This document shows, in pieces, positions 37,801-52,711 of a DNA stretch of 64,000 bases. Below the pieces are notes generated by a model. That model did not search any database. It had not been told where the DNA came from and saw only the letters and a program-made list of their open reading frames with translations. Source of the DNA: Physcomitrium patens (Eukaryota; Streptophyta; Bryopsida; Funariales; Funariaceae); NCBI RefSeq assembly GCF_000002425.4, contig NC_037254.1, positions 7,422,144 to 7,486,143 of the forward strand, written 5' to 3'. Both the position numbers and the translations under genes were made by a program. Position 1 is the first letter of the stretch; the number at the start of each line of letters is the position of its first letter.

Positions 37801-40800
37801 AGTTTGGATTTCAGGTTTAGGGAGAAGTACGAGCGCCAAATCCTGGCTGGGACCGACAAGAATGCGTCTGATCGACAAAAACGAATTGGAATACAAGTTG
37901 CAGAGGTTAATTATTCCCGTCATGCAATTTTGAGGTCGCCATAGTTTGGATTAGTTCTCCACCACGAAATGCGACTGCTCATCCACTAATCTAATATCTC
38001 GTTACTTTCAGAAGCGGTGTTCTGTTTCACTACACCCAAGTTTTCTTCTCCCCTTACATTGCTAATGCGTCTGATTGAAACTTTCCGCACCTTCAGGAGT
38101 TAAGACAAAAGTTCGCTCCCTACTTCCTTCGCCGTCTGAAAAGTGAAGTCTTCCCGGAATCGAACAATCTAGAGGAAAGAAAATTATCTAAGAAGAATGA
38201 CCTCATCGTCTGGCTGCCCCTGTCTAAATGCCAGGTTAATTTCATTGTAACCATTCCCAAGTCAAGTCGTTTTATGTTGTTCGTGCATGAACGTGCTTAT
38301 TCTTATTCAGCGCTTGTCATCACCCTTCGCGTATGAACTTGTGCTATATCTCATGGTCCTGGTCATTTGGTTTGAGTGCTCCTGCAGGAGAGATTATATC
38401 GGGCTTTCTTGAACAGTAATGCAGCTGAAGAAACACTGAGTACGGGGACAAGAGTTCTCTCCGCCCTTACAGTACGTGGCATCAGCTCTTTAGTACTAGA
38501 TTTTATGTTTAAGTTTGCTCGATGCTCTCACAGTAACATTGCTAGCATTTGTTGCACGCTGGATTATTGACGTAATGGGCGTGTTACATAGTACCTGCCA
38601 TTAGAGAGACAGAATGTTATCGCTCATATGTAAGACCCAGTGAGTTTATTTCTAAGAAAACTCAGTGATACATTTCTCTCATCCAGGTGATGAAGAAGAT
38701 TTGCGATCATCCATCATTGCTCACAAAAAGGGCTGCAATTGACATCGCCGAAGGCATGGAAGGCTACTTGGACGGTGAAGATATTCAAGCTGCTGAAGCC
38801 ATGACTCGTTCATTAGCTGGCATGGTTGAGGATGATCGCGTGCACGGTGCTTCTTGCAAGATCGATTTCCTCATGGCCTTACTAGTAATATTTCTCAAAT
38901 CTCTACGCTCTTCTATCTCAGTTTTCATATTCCGGTATCTGTTGTGACTCCAGAAAAATTCTGACCGAAGTCTGCTAATCTGGGGTCGTTAACGTGCAGG
39001 AAAACCTAGTTACCGAAGGCCATCGCACTCTCATATTTGCCCAAACTCGGAAGATGCTGGACATTATTCAGGTACATATTTGAACTACTGATTTATGGTA
39101 TCTATCTCTTGCATATCCGTTGCTCGGTCATCTCTCTAGTTTCGGCGTTTTCTCCGTGGTGCGCTTCTACTTATTCAGTTGTTCAGTGAATATGATCTTG
39201 AGATTTGGTAATGCACCCTCCGACCACAATCACTACTGCCAAAATCGTATCATCTGACGATATTTGGAGGTGATTCCATTTTGTAGGATGAAATTCTTGA
39301 TAGAGGATGGATTTTCAGACGTATTGACGGCACCATCAAGGCAGCTGATCGAGAACAATGTGTGCAAGTTCGTAGATTTACCCCATCTTGGAAGTAATTC
39401 TTGCTGTCTTTGGACGCTCGATTTCATCAAGCAGACCTTTAGTTCAGGGTAGAAAGACACGCTGTATAAATTTGTCCCCCTTCTACAATTATGATGTAAT
39501 GCATTTTAGGATAAAATTCACAGGCTTCAGGAGTTCATGGAGCTGAGATTGAGGCAAGATGTGAACTTATAGTGCGCCCACGGGTTGCTGTCTGGGTCAG
39601 TTTCATACGATTTATGCATGTGGTATTGACTTCTTACAGGAATTCCAATCTGATAACGACATACCGCTCTTCTTGTTGACATCTCAAGTCGGAGGCTTAG
39701 GACTTACACTAACTGGAGCCAACAGGGTGGTGATTGTTGACCCTGCCTGGAACCCAAGGTTACTACTTTCATTTTTGTCTGAGACTTTCATACTTGGTTT
39801 GTATGTGGATTCCTTTTTCGTCTTATTTCGAAATGTCACCATTCGGTTTGGTGGTCTACTATTTAGCATTTCGATCAATCAGCTAACAGACTAGCACTGC
39901 TTTGCAAACAGTACTGACAACCAGAGTGTTGATCGAGCTTACCGTATTGGTCAGAAGAAGAATGTTGTTGTTTATCGGCTCATGACATGTGGAACTATTG
40001 AAGAAAAGATATACCGCAAGCAAGTAAGAAACTCTTGGTTACTGAATTCGTCACAACAGTTCACTATTTCTAGCCATTCTATGCTTAAGGATGTTGAATC
40101 CTCTTTGCATGAGGCTGTTCCTCTGGGTTTGAATCAGTATTTATCTTTGTTTCTTTGTTTCTTTCATGGATTTACTTTCTAATTCGATTCAAATAATAAT
40201 ATTCTCTAAACTCGTTCTCCCGTCCGTTACAGGTTTTCAAGGGTCACCTTATGAAAGTAGCTACGGAAAAAAAGAATCAAATGCGATATTTCTCGCAAGG
40301 GGTTTGTGCTTTTACCAATTCCAAAATCTTCGTTTTCGTAATGAGTCTGCAGAGAAAGTGGTCAGCAATGTTTGCGAATTAAGTTGCGATTCTCATGTTC
40401 CGTAGGGGGTTACTTTGTACAGGAACTAGGAGAAATGTTTAAAGTACCTGAAGCAGGCTTTAGGGTGTCTTTAACTCAACAGCAGCTCCACAAGGAGCAT
40501 TTCAGGCAGTATAAGATGTAAGCCAGCTGTTTTGATTGTAATCTATAAATTTTTCTACTTACTCTTGACGTCTTCCTCATTTTCTCAGAGTAGGTGTACC
40601 ATCTTTTTAACACTCAAATGGACGATTTTGAGGTGATCTGGACCTATATCAAATTGCGAAAAAAGTTAGAATTTTAATAGTCCTCTTAGAGCAGTCTTTT
40701 TATGTTCACGACATTTCTTTTGTGTGTTATAGAGATGAAGAGCTGGGGGAGCACATTCACTTTCTAGCGGAGTTGGGCATTGCTGGGGTAAGCCACCATG

Positions 40801-41920
40801 ATCTTCTGTTTACTAAAGCAGAACCATTGCCTCCACCTGGGTATGACGAGGATGAAGACCTGAAAGCTTCCTGGGAACCTAGGTGAGCTATTCAGTCACC
40901 TTCTCTGCGTCAGATTTTGAGTCATCTGATGTCTTTGGGGCACGACATCAGCAACACTTTTAATCACAAACTGCTTCTTCAACAGGAATTCTTCATATGT
41001 GGAGCAGCATTTTAAAGCAGCCTCGAAGTCTGAAAAATATGTTCAGGAAACTTCACAGGCCGTTGGGTACGTTAACCTCTTTTTCTTTGAGTGAGCATCG
41101 TATCATTAAAGGGTTTGTCTTCAAAGCATTCTCGGATCCATCTTGGATGTCAGCAGCTAGCTTCTTCCTTCATCCTCATGCAAGGATTTGAGGACTAATT
41201 GGTAAGTGAGGTGCTCTTTGGGTTGGAACAGGCGAAGTATTTTGTCAAGAAGTGCTCCCAAGGGTTTACAACCCCGTAGTAATGCGAATGACAATTTGCT
41301 TAAGGTGCAATTTTTGAGGAGCAAGTTAGAACGGCTTTATAGAACTCTTGATGATAAGGTAAGCAGCATGCAAGTCTCCTCTATCTGTATGTTTACATTC
41401 TATTTCTCTGTATGATTCAGATTCGTGTACCCCCTTGTACTACAGAGAACTGATATGACACTGCCTGATCATATGTGCTTCGCAGGCACTGCTTTCGAGG
41501 GTGCAAGTTCATGGAACTAGCTTGGACAAGAAGATTAATGAAACTGAGCATGATCTCAGAGAGGCTGAGCTGATTGCTGGCAATAAGGAGAACATCGCCG
41601 TGCAATGGCAATCTCTGTCGGTCGTTCGAACTCCTGTTGTCGACTTGTCCGAGGACAAACCCTGTATAGTTTTAGACAGTCCCGAGGTTATTACTCAACG
41701 ACCCAAACCACTTGGGATAAACAATAATTTAGTTAAAGTCTCGCCTCTTCCTGATAAAAAATTCTCCTCTCTTCAGACTCCCCCGACTGTACGTGGAGTA
41801 AAATCCATGGTTGAACTACCTAATTGGAGCTTGCTCAGTGACTCTCCGGCTACAAGCCATGGCTCACCAGCGCCCACAAGCAGGTTAGATATTGAGGACA
41901 TGTCAGAAGCATTGAGTTGA
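34893..41920 (+). CDS. CHR24: CHR24 / ERCC6L-like SNF2 family DNA translocase
   Basis: SNF2 ATPases of the CSB/ERCC6L branch translocate on double-stranded DNA; plant CHR24 is the closest match. Twenty-one exons sum to 1099 aa: 34893-35085, 35295-35819, 35983-36224, 36476-36606, 36757-36949, 37375-37482, 37628-37683, 37815-37905, 38097-38234, 38388-38471, 38687-38884, 39000-39071, 39287-39367, 39640-39758, 39912-40023, 40233-40301, 40423-40517, 40733-40882, 40986-41066, 41232-41358, 41486-41920. The first ~245 residues are Ser/Asp-rich and probably disordered. Motif I is GDDMGLGKT (about 310). Motif II is DEGH, with an intron between E and G. Motif III is SGTPIQN (about 457-463). The C-lobe has [28 protein letters not shown] (about 714) and [10 protein letters not shown] (about 752). 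The family tail follows ([37 protein letters not shown]). The start beyond 34893 is uncertain; see the upstream entry. Confidence 0.93.
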
Positions 41921-43043
41921 CTCAAGCTGCGTCTGCAATAATTCCTGCTTCTGCTCCTGGAGATTGTTGATATGGTAGTCAGACTGTTCTGTAATATATT
42001 TGATCATAGGCTGCTAATTACCCAAATTATTGTGAGTGAATTCATCAGTGCAAATTTTTCGTTTTTCATTTGCGTGCAATTTTTTCTGACTGTTATTCAT
42101 GGAACTGGAGAAGTCCTTTGGAGATTGGAGCGTTAATATACAGCTCGAAGCTGCTGATGCTTGAAGTCTGTCTCTCAGTGTTCAGGTAAAATGTAACAAA
42201 TAAAGATGAATTAATCGCACATTAGTTGGGACGATTAAGAGACAGCGTCAGACAAGTTAGTTGTCACATCAATTCCTCATCAAGTTCTAACAGGAATTTG
42301 TGCAGGAAAGCGAATTATTGTTAAAAAATCATCTTATATCTCCCCTGCCTTTATCTCAAATTCCACAATAACAGATCTAAACAGTTCACTTGTTACGTTC
42401 CACAAGAATTTACGTGGAAGGAAAATACCCTTGACAGTGATGAAGTCCATTCATCGCGTGATATAGAAGATATTTGCTTGCGGACAGAGTAGTGTGTTTG
42501 GGCTTATTCTTCTTGATTTTGATCTCCCTTTCTAAACTCTCATAATGTTACCCCAATGCAACTCATTAAGTCAGTGTGGGAATTGGTTTACGCGAAGGGA
42601 TACGACGAATCAGTATTGTAAAGGTGATGGAGTGGGTCACAGCTCAGATATCGATTGAAGTTGAGCACACCTGTGTCAAGAATTGGTTATCTTCTCCATG
42701 AGCGGGGCACAACATAAAGAGTGATGGAGATGTAAAACACTGCTAAATGTGTAATTTTGCTGCAACTAGTGTACAAATACAGCGAAGATTTGCGTAAGGG
42801 AAATCAACAGGACTCTCGATGAACAACGTGGGATGCAAGGAACAAGTAATTCACATCTCAAAATCTGCTCTTCACCAGCAGGTGTAAAGGACAACGACGC
42901 GACAGGACTCAACCAGCTATTCCTACACCCAGTTTGTTCAGATCCAAAACTACCAAAGATTTCTTCATCAGTGCTCGAGAAGAGCACCGCCTTCGTAACG
43001 GAATGAGGTTTCGGCTTCCTTGTGAATCATCCTCCGGAGTGGG
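41921..43043. other. CHR24 downstream region
   Basis: Presumed CHR24 3' UTR, then about 1 kb of mixed DNA up to the outer retrotransposon. No supported gene. Confidence 0.5.
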
Positions 43044-43164
43044 TGTGTGAACACTTTCACCTCCAGGTAACTGTCCACTGTCCACTAGATTAACCGTGAT
43101 TAGTAACCACCTGCCAGACTGTAAAGTCATCCTGTATCGAGGTCTCTCTGTATATCCACTTCTG
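43044..43164 (+). repeat. 5' LTR of outer Copia
   Basis: Begins TGTGTGAACACTTTCACCTC, matching TGTTGGAACACTTTCACCTC at 54257. It shares blocks with the 3' copy through GTATATCCACTTCTG and stops at the tRNA-Met-like primer site. At about 120 bp it is short for a Copia LTR. Confidence 0.7.
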
Positions 43165-46100
43165 TGGTATTAGAGTGAGCGTCTTTCTCTCACTCCTCAA
43201 CCCTCTCATCTCTTCAAACTTTGAATCCCACTTCACCCTCTCTTCCTTACCTCATGTGCTAGTACTCCTCTCCGATACGGCTATTTACACTAACGTTTGC
43301 AATCCAGCATCATGCCAAAGAACAGTCCTGTCCCGGAGGAAGTCAGATTGACAGGATCCTCCAACTTTAACGTCTGGAAGTACTACTTAATCCGTGCGGT
43401 GAAGAAAGAGCGGCTGTGGAGCATCCTGGACCCAGTCAAAAACGGCAAGGGAACTTAAGAGTCAGACACGAACAAGAACAATGAGATTGTACTCAATATC
43501 CTTATCTACTCCATTCGACCAGAACTTGTGGCTAACCTGACTAGCATCTATCATCCGAAGGAATTGTGGGATTTTTTGAGGAAAACCTACGAAGTCAATT
43601 CAGACAGTCGGAAGTACCATCTGAAGAACAAGCTCTCCCTCATTACTATGAGCGAGGAGACATGATTCGAACAATACTTCAACAAGGTTAGGAGCTCAAC
43701 TTTCAGCAATAGGAGTCACCATCGCATATTTTGATTTAGTTCAGATTGTAATCAAGAATGTACCTAACAGTTGCGATCACTTCCTTCAACATTACACTAG
43801 CGCACGCAAGTATCCACCTCTGAATGAATGACAAACTAACCTCATGCTTGAAGAAAGTAGACGTGCAGTGAAAGCAAAGGTAAAAGATAACAGACACAAC
43901 GGCTCCAACGGAGCTCTTTATTTTCGAAACAACAGATCAAATTCCATGCACAACCCAACTAGTCTTCTAGGAAGAGCTTCCAGCTACAACACCAACTTTC
44001 AGACTTAGAGAGATTGCAATTATTACGGAAAACAAGGACAATGGAAGGGAATGTGTCCCAAATGGCTCACAGATATACGCAAGCTCGAAGCAGATCGAAG
44101 TATGCAGCTCCAACAACATAACAAATTCGGATCTGCGAATGTGGTTACAGAAGAAGCATCATGGCATCTACCAGAGTCTGAGGAAATCTTAGCTGACAAC
44201 ATCAACTTTGCCGACCAAGATATCTTTGAGGTAGCTACTTCAGATCTCGAAATTCAAGAAAATGACTCAGACTAGTATCTTGATTTAGGAGCTACCAAGC
44301 ATGCAAGTGGAACTTGCGAACACTTCGACAGACTAGCTGATTTTAAAGGAAGCGTTAGAACAGCTGGAAGGCATAATCATTCAACCACAGGCTGCGGTTC
44401 TGTAAACTTCACATTGCCTTCTGGGACAATAAAGAGTGTGCACAATGTTTTGTATGTCCCAGGCCTCAAGAAAAAATTATTATCAGTAGGGTCCATCGCT
44501 GATCGTGGCTGCATAGCATGTTTTGATGATGAGAAATGTGTGCTCTTTAGCAAGAAATTACAGAAGGTCGGGGCCGAAGAGAAACACAATCCACACAACG
44601 GATTATATCAACTAATAGTACAAAGTACAAATATTTAGGCTAACATTGCCTCCTCGACGGTAGAACTAGCTTGCCTCTGGCACAGGCGGCTAGGACATAT
44701 TAATTTCGAGCGACTTCACCAACTCACAGCCAATAAACTCGCCTCAAGTATCCCTTACATACCAACTAATGACAAAATCTGCAGAACATGCCAGCTTGCA
44801 AAACAATCTTGGGCTTTTCCTTGGGATTTTTTCCACATCGAAGCAAATCCCAAGCTACATTGATGTTGGAATTAATTCATATCGATTTAAGTAGCCCACT
44901 ACTGACTAAGTCACTCGGAGGATCCCTTTACTTCATGGCTATCATAGACGACTTCAGCAGATTTATCTGGGTCAGGTTTTTGCCAACCAAATCACAAGCC
45001 TTTCAATTATTTTGTGATTTTAAAACAATGATAGAATTACAACTGAAATCCAAAATTGCAACAGTCAGATCCGATCGTAGAGGTGAGTTTTTATTGGACA
45101 AATTCTCAACATTGTTCTCCACCTATGGAATCAGTTAACGAATGCTTCCACTCCCGAACAGAACGGTATAGTTGAACAAACAAATCAGAAATTGTTGGAG
45201 ATGGCACGCAGCATGCACCTGGAAGCCGGAAGGCCACGTTTTTTTTGGACCAAAGCAGTAAATACTGCCGCCTTCTTGCTCAACCAAACGCCCACTAGAT
45301 TGAATCCGGACAAAATACCTTTTTAGATGTTATATAAGAGAGGGCCTAAACTCAATAACGTTCGTATTTTCGATAGCAACGTTTACATCTTCATCGACGA
45401 AGACAAGCGGGATAAGCTCCAACCACGCGCCACAGAAGGGGTCTTTGATGGGTATGATGAACAAACCAAAGGTTACCGTTGTTTCCTTCCGTCACAACAA
45501 AAGATCAGAAATTACTTGAAATGTGCGGTTCGATGAGTCCCACTAATCACATCAAGGGATCAATGCACCGCCACTGCCCATCCTCGATAGAGAACAATAC
45601 CACAATCCAGACTCACCTCATTGAGCGGCAAATACATAAAAAGGTTTCATTTGTCAACATGATCTGACCACAGCCTCCGATCCAACCGCCTCTTTAGTCA
45701 GATCACAACCCACACAAGACATGGCGCCGTCTTCACCCACAGTCATTGATCACAATCCGACATTTGCAACACGTCTTTGCAATCTGCCGTCCTGCACCTG
45801 GCAGCTCTCTACTAGACTCCGCAACAGCGTCACACACCTCACTGAAGTCGTCAAATCAATCAAGGTTGAGTAATTTTTTGGCCTCGCTGAAGAAACTATT
45901 GACCTTGTCATCCCAGCTAGCGCTCAGCAATGGACGAGGAACGTGAATCGATAACCAATAATTGGACCTGGAAAATTTGTGATCTGCCGCCTGGAGCTAA
46001 TCTTCTGACTGCCAAATGGATCTACAAGACCAAAGTCGGCCCCGACAACAGATCCACCAAATTAAAAGCCCACTTGGTAGCACGAGGCTACCAGCAGATT

Positions 46101-47130
46101 GAAGGTCTAGGTTATCAGGAAATTTTTGCACTGGTGGCAAAATGGAACTCCATTTGCATTGTGATTGCTCTAGTTGCCAGCTATTGATGGAAAATTCATC
46201 GCCTCAACATGAAGAGAGCATTCTTAAATGGTGATCTTACAGAACTTGTCTACATGCTCATCCCCGAAGGTTTCAACCACCATGGCTCATCAAAAGTGTG
46301 CCGACTTCTAAAATCTCTTTACGGCCTCAAGGAAGCACCCCGTGCTTGGTTTGAGAAAGTAGATGAGTTCTTACAATCAAATGGTTTAACCAGGACCGAG
46401 GCGGATTACTCTTCGTACTACCATAGGGATGACGGGGGAGTATTCCTTCTCATCTTCTACGTCGATGATCTCCTCTTAACATGAGACAATCTTGTACAAC
46501 TAAGCCAACTCAAACAAAAATTGCTCCACAAAATCAAAATGTCAGACCTAGGCCTAATAAAGTTTTATCTTAGTGTAAAATTCATCTCATCAGACAAGGA
46601 AATTTTTCTCACCTAGAGAAACTATATCGAGTGAATTCCTTAAGAATTTGGAATGAAGGATTGCCACAACTTATCAGTTCCAATACCAAAAGGCCTCCGC
46701 TTAAGCAAGGAAGAAAAAGCTTAGCCAGTGGACAAAATACTCTACTGCAAGTTAGTTGGAAAACTCAGTTATCTTCAAAATTCTAGAACAGATATATTGT
46801 TTGCAGTTGGATCTATAAGTTGACATATGCATGATCCCCGTGTACTCCACTGGAAAGCGGCAAAGAACATTTTGAGATTTCTAAGAGAAACAAGCGACCA
46901 CGGCATCACATATCTTTCAGGAGAAGTTCCTACCATTGTTGGTTTCATTGATGCAGACATCTTTCAGGAGAAGTTCCTACCATTGTTGGTTTCATTGATG
47001 CAGACTGGGCAAACGACACTGATTACCAAAAATCTATCTCAACTTATATTTTCAAATCCGCAGGAGGACCCATCACTTGGTCCTACAAAAAGCAAGCCAC
47101 GGTAGCCACATCCTCAATTGATGCTGAGAC

Positions 47131-47429
47131 TGTTGAGATCATTAAATGTAGCCGGCGCTCTCCATAATATTTACTGTAGACTACAATAATTACCATAGCT
47201 ATAGTATTTAGAGTCTAGTGGAGAAGTATTGTTTATCCTCTTCTTTTTTCTCTTCTTATATACGAGACACAAACAGATCAATAGATGTGTGTGTGTGAAG
47301 CTCTCTCTCTTTAGAAACCCTCTTGTGTATATGACTTACTACTACTCTTGTGTGTGTATGATTTACTACTACTCTTGTGTGTGTGTATGACTTATTATTA
47401 CTCTTGTGTCTTTCTAAACATTCTCAACA
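47131..47429 (+). repeat. 5' LTR of inner Copia
   Basis: 299 bp. Contains an extra copy of a short CTACTACTCTTGTGTGTG-type unit near 47340-47370 relative to the 3' LTR. Followed by CGTTATCAGCAC, the likely primer-binding site. Confidence 0.95.
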
Positions 47430-50400
47430 CGTTATCAGCACAATTCTCTTCTACATACTATTACAATTTTTTGCTCTAGTCTTTGACTCTTCAAACCCTT
47501 TGCTACCCTTGCTTAGTGTCTGCTTCATGATCTTGTTCTTTTTGTTGGTCCCTCATACATTAGCTGCTTGTTTAGAGCACTTGTTCCACTCCTTGCTTTG
47601 TTTGCTCTGAATACTTGATCTAACCCAACTTCACCCTCTGCTTGCTCCATGCTGCGCCCTGCGCCTGTCACCGAACAAATGCCAAACTGCTGCCAAACCC
47701 GCCGCTGCCACCTTGTTGCTGCTGACACTGCCGCCCGCTACCATTGCCGCTGTTCGCCGCTGCCTGCCGTTGCCCACCGCAGTTGTCTGCCGCTGCCACC
47801 CTGCCGCCCTACCGCTCTTCTACTGCCTTAATCTACAACTCTCTCTCTTTAAAATATATATATATATATATATATATTTGTTTTTTTCAAGTTCAAGTTT
47901 ATCAATTTATTTGACTTTATATTTTAAGGTACGTTTTACTCAACTTTTTTACTTGATCTTGTATTTTCTTTACAAATTTATTTATAATGAGTGCTTCAAT
48001 ATTTTCAACTACTTCTACTATGGTTCCAACTATTACTAGTGCATCTCAACATTTTCAAGCTCTTTTATTTCCACCATTGACTGTGGATGGAAACAATTAT
48101 CTATTATGGGCAAAAATGGCAAAAGCAAATTTATTTGCAGAACAACTCTCAGATGCTATTATGTTTGAAGAATCTCCTACAACAAGTATTTCTATATCTC
48201 TTACTATTTGTTGGAAAGTACTTCTTCTCCTTCATCATCATCTTGTACTTACATTACAACATCAATATTTGGAAATGGAAGACCCTGCAGAACTTTGGAA
48301 GAATCTTAAATCTAGGTTTGATCATCAAAAGACCATTTTTCTTCCACGTGCACGTCATAATTGGAATCATTTATATGTCTTGGATTTTCCAAATTTAAAT
48401 GCTTTCAATAGTGAAATATATAGTATTGTCTCACAATTACGATTATGTGGAAAAAACATTTCTGAAGAAGAAATGATTGAGAAAACTCTCTCTACATTTC
48501 CTCTTGCATCTGCTGTGCTTACACAACAATATAGGAATATGAAATTTTAGAGTCATTCTGATCTCATGTCCTATCTACTTCTTGCGGAGAAGCAAAATGA
48601 GTTACTCTTGCGTAATGCAGAAGCTCGTCCTATTGGAACTACAGTTCCAGAATCTCATGCACTTAATATTTCAAAGTCTAAGAAGAAATTATATAAACAT
48701 GGCAAACATGCTCATAAGTATCAGGGTAATCATAGTCAAGACCATTTTTACCCATATGGAAAGAATAAATGTTCTACTAGTAATTATAGTAGAAAATAAA
48801 AATCAGAGATGCATTCTTGTTATAAGTGTGGAATGATTGGACATTTAGCACATGCGTGCCATACTTCAAAATATTTTATTAAAATATTCCAAGAAAATAA
48901 GAAATTACGAGTTGAGGCTCGTGAAGTTCATACCATGGATGCATCCATGGATTCAATTGGTGTTGATGACTTAGAGGCTTATATGAATGATAGAACCTCT
49001 AATGATGAATCAAATGATGCGCTCATTGATTCTGCAACAACACATATTATCTTGCAAGATAGACAATTTTTTATTGAAAAATCTTCAACTTGGCAAACTA
49101 AAAACATGATAACCATGGTTGGAACAAATGCATTTTGTTTCCAAGAGGGCACAGCGATGGTAAAATTACCTGCGGGTTCCATCATAAAATGTAAACATGC
49201 AATGTTTGCACCCTCAGCACCTCGGAGTCTAATCAGCTACCGAGATGTGCGTATTAATGGTTAACACCTCTCGATCGCCACTTTAAATAGAAAAGAGGTT
49301 TTGGTTCTTGCGAAGAACCATAAAGTTGTTGAAAAAGCTTTTGCTACAGAAAATGGTTTATACAGAATTATAATTCGGTCTCCCATTATATTTAATTTTG
49401 CATCATCTATCTCAGAGAGTCGTGTTTCTCTCTGGCATGGACGATTGGGACATCCAAGATCCACATTATTTAGAAAGATCATTCCATGTATAACTGGGCA
49501 CAATTTAAAGCCTGCAGATGTAGACTCTATGGAATTATGTCGTATATGCATACAAGGTAAAAAGATTACTCGGCCTTCAATTTGAAAACTTCCACAAGAA
49601 TTACCACCAAGGCTTGAAAGATTGCATGGTGATATTTGTGGTCCTATTAATCCAATATCAAGACCATTTCCTTATTTTTTGGTCCTTGTTGATGCATCAG
49701 GTAAACAATCACATGTTTCATTATTATCAACTCGAAACATGGTGTTTGCCAATCTTATATCTATGCTTATTTGCTTTCGAGCACATTTTCTTGATTATCC
49801 TATAAAAACATTGCGTATGGATAATGCAAAAGAATTTGTATCGAAGTCTTTTGAAGACTATTGTACTGCAACAAGAATCGAGTTGACATATTGTGTTCCA
49901 TATGAACATGCTCAAAATGGACTTACAGAGTCATTTATAAAGCGTATATAACTCATTATGTGGCTACTCCTCCTTCATACAAATCTACTTGCATTTATGT
50001 GAGGTCATGCAGTTTTACATGCTATAGCATTAATACGCCTCCGCCCTTCTTCTCTTGAAATTGTTTCACTACATGAGCTCATTTCGGGTCGTGTTCCAAA
50101 TGTATCTCACTTACGAGTATTTGGTTGCCGTGCTTGGATTCTAGTACCAGAACCTCAATGGCGTACCATTGGAGCTCATAGATAAGAAGGCATATATGTT
50201 GGTTTTGATTCACCAAGCATTATTCATATTATTGATCCATCAACTGGCACATTATTACATGCATATTTGCAAAATTGCCATTTTGAAGAAATTGTATTTC
50301 CATCTCTTCAAAGAGGAGTATCCAATCAACAAAGAAATAAAGTACTCATATTTGAAGCACCAAAAACGTTTATAGTGAATCCCGATCCTAGGACATCTTT

Positions 50401-52711
50401 GGGAGAAACTGAAGTTGCTAAGATTTTACATTTAAAATGGATCGCGGATGAAACACCTGATGGCTTCAATGATGCACCTAGAATTACAAGAATTCCTATT
50501 AATGAGGCTCAGAATGCACCTGCTCAGATTACAGTGCCATTGACTACAATACCTCAAATTATAACAACAACAATTAAAAGAACTCGTGGACCAGATAAGC
50601 AACCATGTAAGAAGAAAGCTATAAAATTAACTAATCCTGGTATTATTTTTCAAGAAATTGCCACTCATCTTGCAGAACTACCAATTCATGATGATATATC
50701 CATGCATAATGTACCTTCAATTCCTATGAAAAACAAACTTAGAATTGGAAGGAATAAGAACAAGTTGAGTAAAGAATTATCTATTATATATTGTGCTACA
50801 GATGATATTTGGGACAGACCATCTATTATGGTAGATGAATCATTTGCATATATGATTATAGAAGCCTTTTCTTGCAAGGAAGATGATTCTGAACCTCAAA
50901 CCATCAAAGAGGTGATGCATCGCTCTAATTGGTCAAAATGGAAAATTGCTATTGAGGAGGAGTATGCCTCTTTGCGTAAGATGAAAGTCTTTGGTCCAAT
51001 TGAAGACACTCTTACATCTCGCCCTATGGGATATAAAATAGTATTAATATGCAAGCGAGATGCTCAAGGTCAAATTACCCGCTATAAAGCTCCTCTTGTT
51101 GCTCAAGGATTTATTCAACAATTTGGCAGTGATTATGAATCCACATATTTTCCAGTCATGGATTCAATTACATTTCGATATATTATTGGAATGACAGTTC
51201 ATGCCACCCTTGAGATGCATCTGATGGATATAGTTACTGTATATCTATATGGTTCTCTTGATGCAAATATTTATATGAAAATTCCATTTAGTTTAGAAAC
51301 AGGAACTCCAAATCAACCCGCTCTAGAAAAATATCGTGGTATTAAATTATGTAAGGCCTTGTATGGTTTAAAACAATCCGGATCAATGTGGTATCAATGT
51401 CTTCGAGATTATTTAATTACAAATAATTTTATAAGTGATCCACTAATCCCTTGTTTCTTTATCAAACGAGATAAAACTGGTTTTGTGATCATCGTTGTAT
51501 ATGTTGATGATCTTAACCTAGTAGGCACTACATCTGCATGTGTTACAGCTACAAACCTATTTGTACGTGAATTTGAGATGAAAATGCTAGGAAAAATAAC
51601 TTTCTGCATTGGTCTTCAAATTATGCATCTTACAGATGGTAGCATTTTTCTCTACCAACTAACGTATATTAGATGAATTTTGCAAAGATTTAATATGATT
51701 GATGCTTATCTATTGTCCACACCAATGGTTTGACGTGGTCGTAATGGCCATGATCCATACCGTCTATGCGAGGAGGAAGAAGAAATATTGAGAGACCAAT
51801 ATCCATACCTCACAGCAGTTGGAGCACTTTTGTATTTAGCTACATCTACAAGACCAGATATTGCATTTGCAGTTAGTGTTCTTGCAAGATATAGTGCACG
51901 TCCAATACTACGACATTGGAATGGCATCAAAAATTTATTATGTTATTTAAAAGGTATTGAAGACTTGGGATTATATTACACAAAATCTGTAGATCCAAAA
52001 TTGGTTGGATATTGTGATGCAGGATATAAATCTGATATTGCAACAGCTAAATCTCAAATAGGATATGTATTTTTAAGACATGGAGTTGCAATATCATGGA
52101 AATCAGTGAAACAAACAATAACTGCAACTTCATCCAACCATGCAGAAATTATTGCCTTACATGAAGCATCTCAAGAATGTATTTGGTTGTGATCAATTGA
52201 TAAATTCATTCAAACAACCTGTGGATTTTCATATGATGATTCTCTAACTATCTTGCATGAAAATAATAGTATTTGCATTGCATAGATGCAAGTTGGTTTC
52301 ATTAAAGGTGACAAGACAAAGCATATTGATCCAAAGTATTTTAGTTATACTCATGACTTAATTACTGATCAAGCACTTATAATTAAGAAAATTGAATCTA
52401 CAAATAACCTTGCTGATCTCTTCACCAAAGCTCTTCCATTAAGCAACCATCGTCGACTTACTTATGGCATTGCTATGTAGCGACTTACTTTTCTTGAATA
52501 AGAAAGTTAATGAGCTCTTTAAATAATTAAAGAAAATGATGTTGTACTCTTTTTCCTTCATCTATGGTTTTGTCCTTAAATAAAATAAGGTTTTCCTAGA
52601 TAAGGTTTTAATGAGGCAACAATTCTTGATCTTGCAAGATCACAGAAAAGTATAGATCATAATTCTATACCAATTTTATATTATGTAAATATTATGATGA
52701 GCAAAGAGGAG

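Noticed and set aside
42909-43130. Minus-strand frame with KKSLVVLDLN, like the start of an FCP1-type phosphatase domain, possibly a gene cut by the outer Copia element
   Set aside because: Only about ten residues look similar. No further phosphatase blocks appear on either side of the element, so chance is the better explanation.
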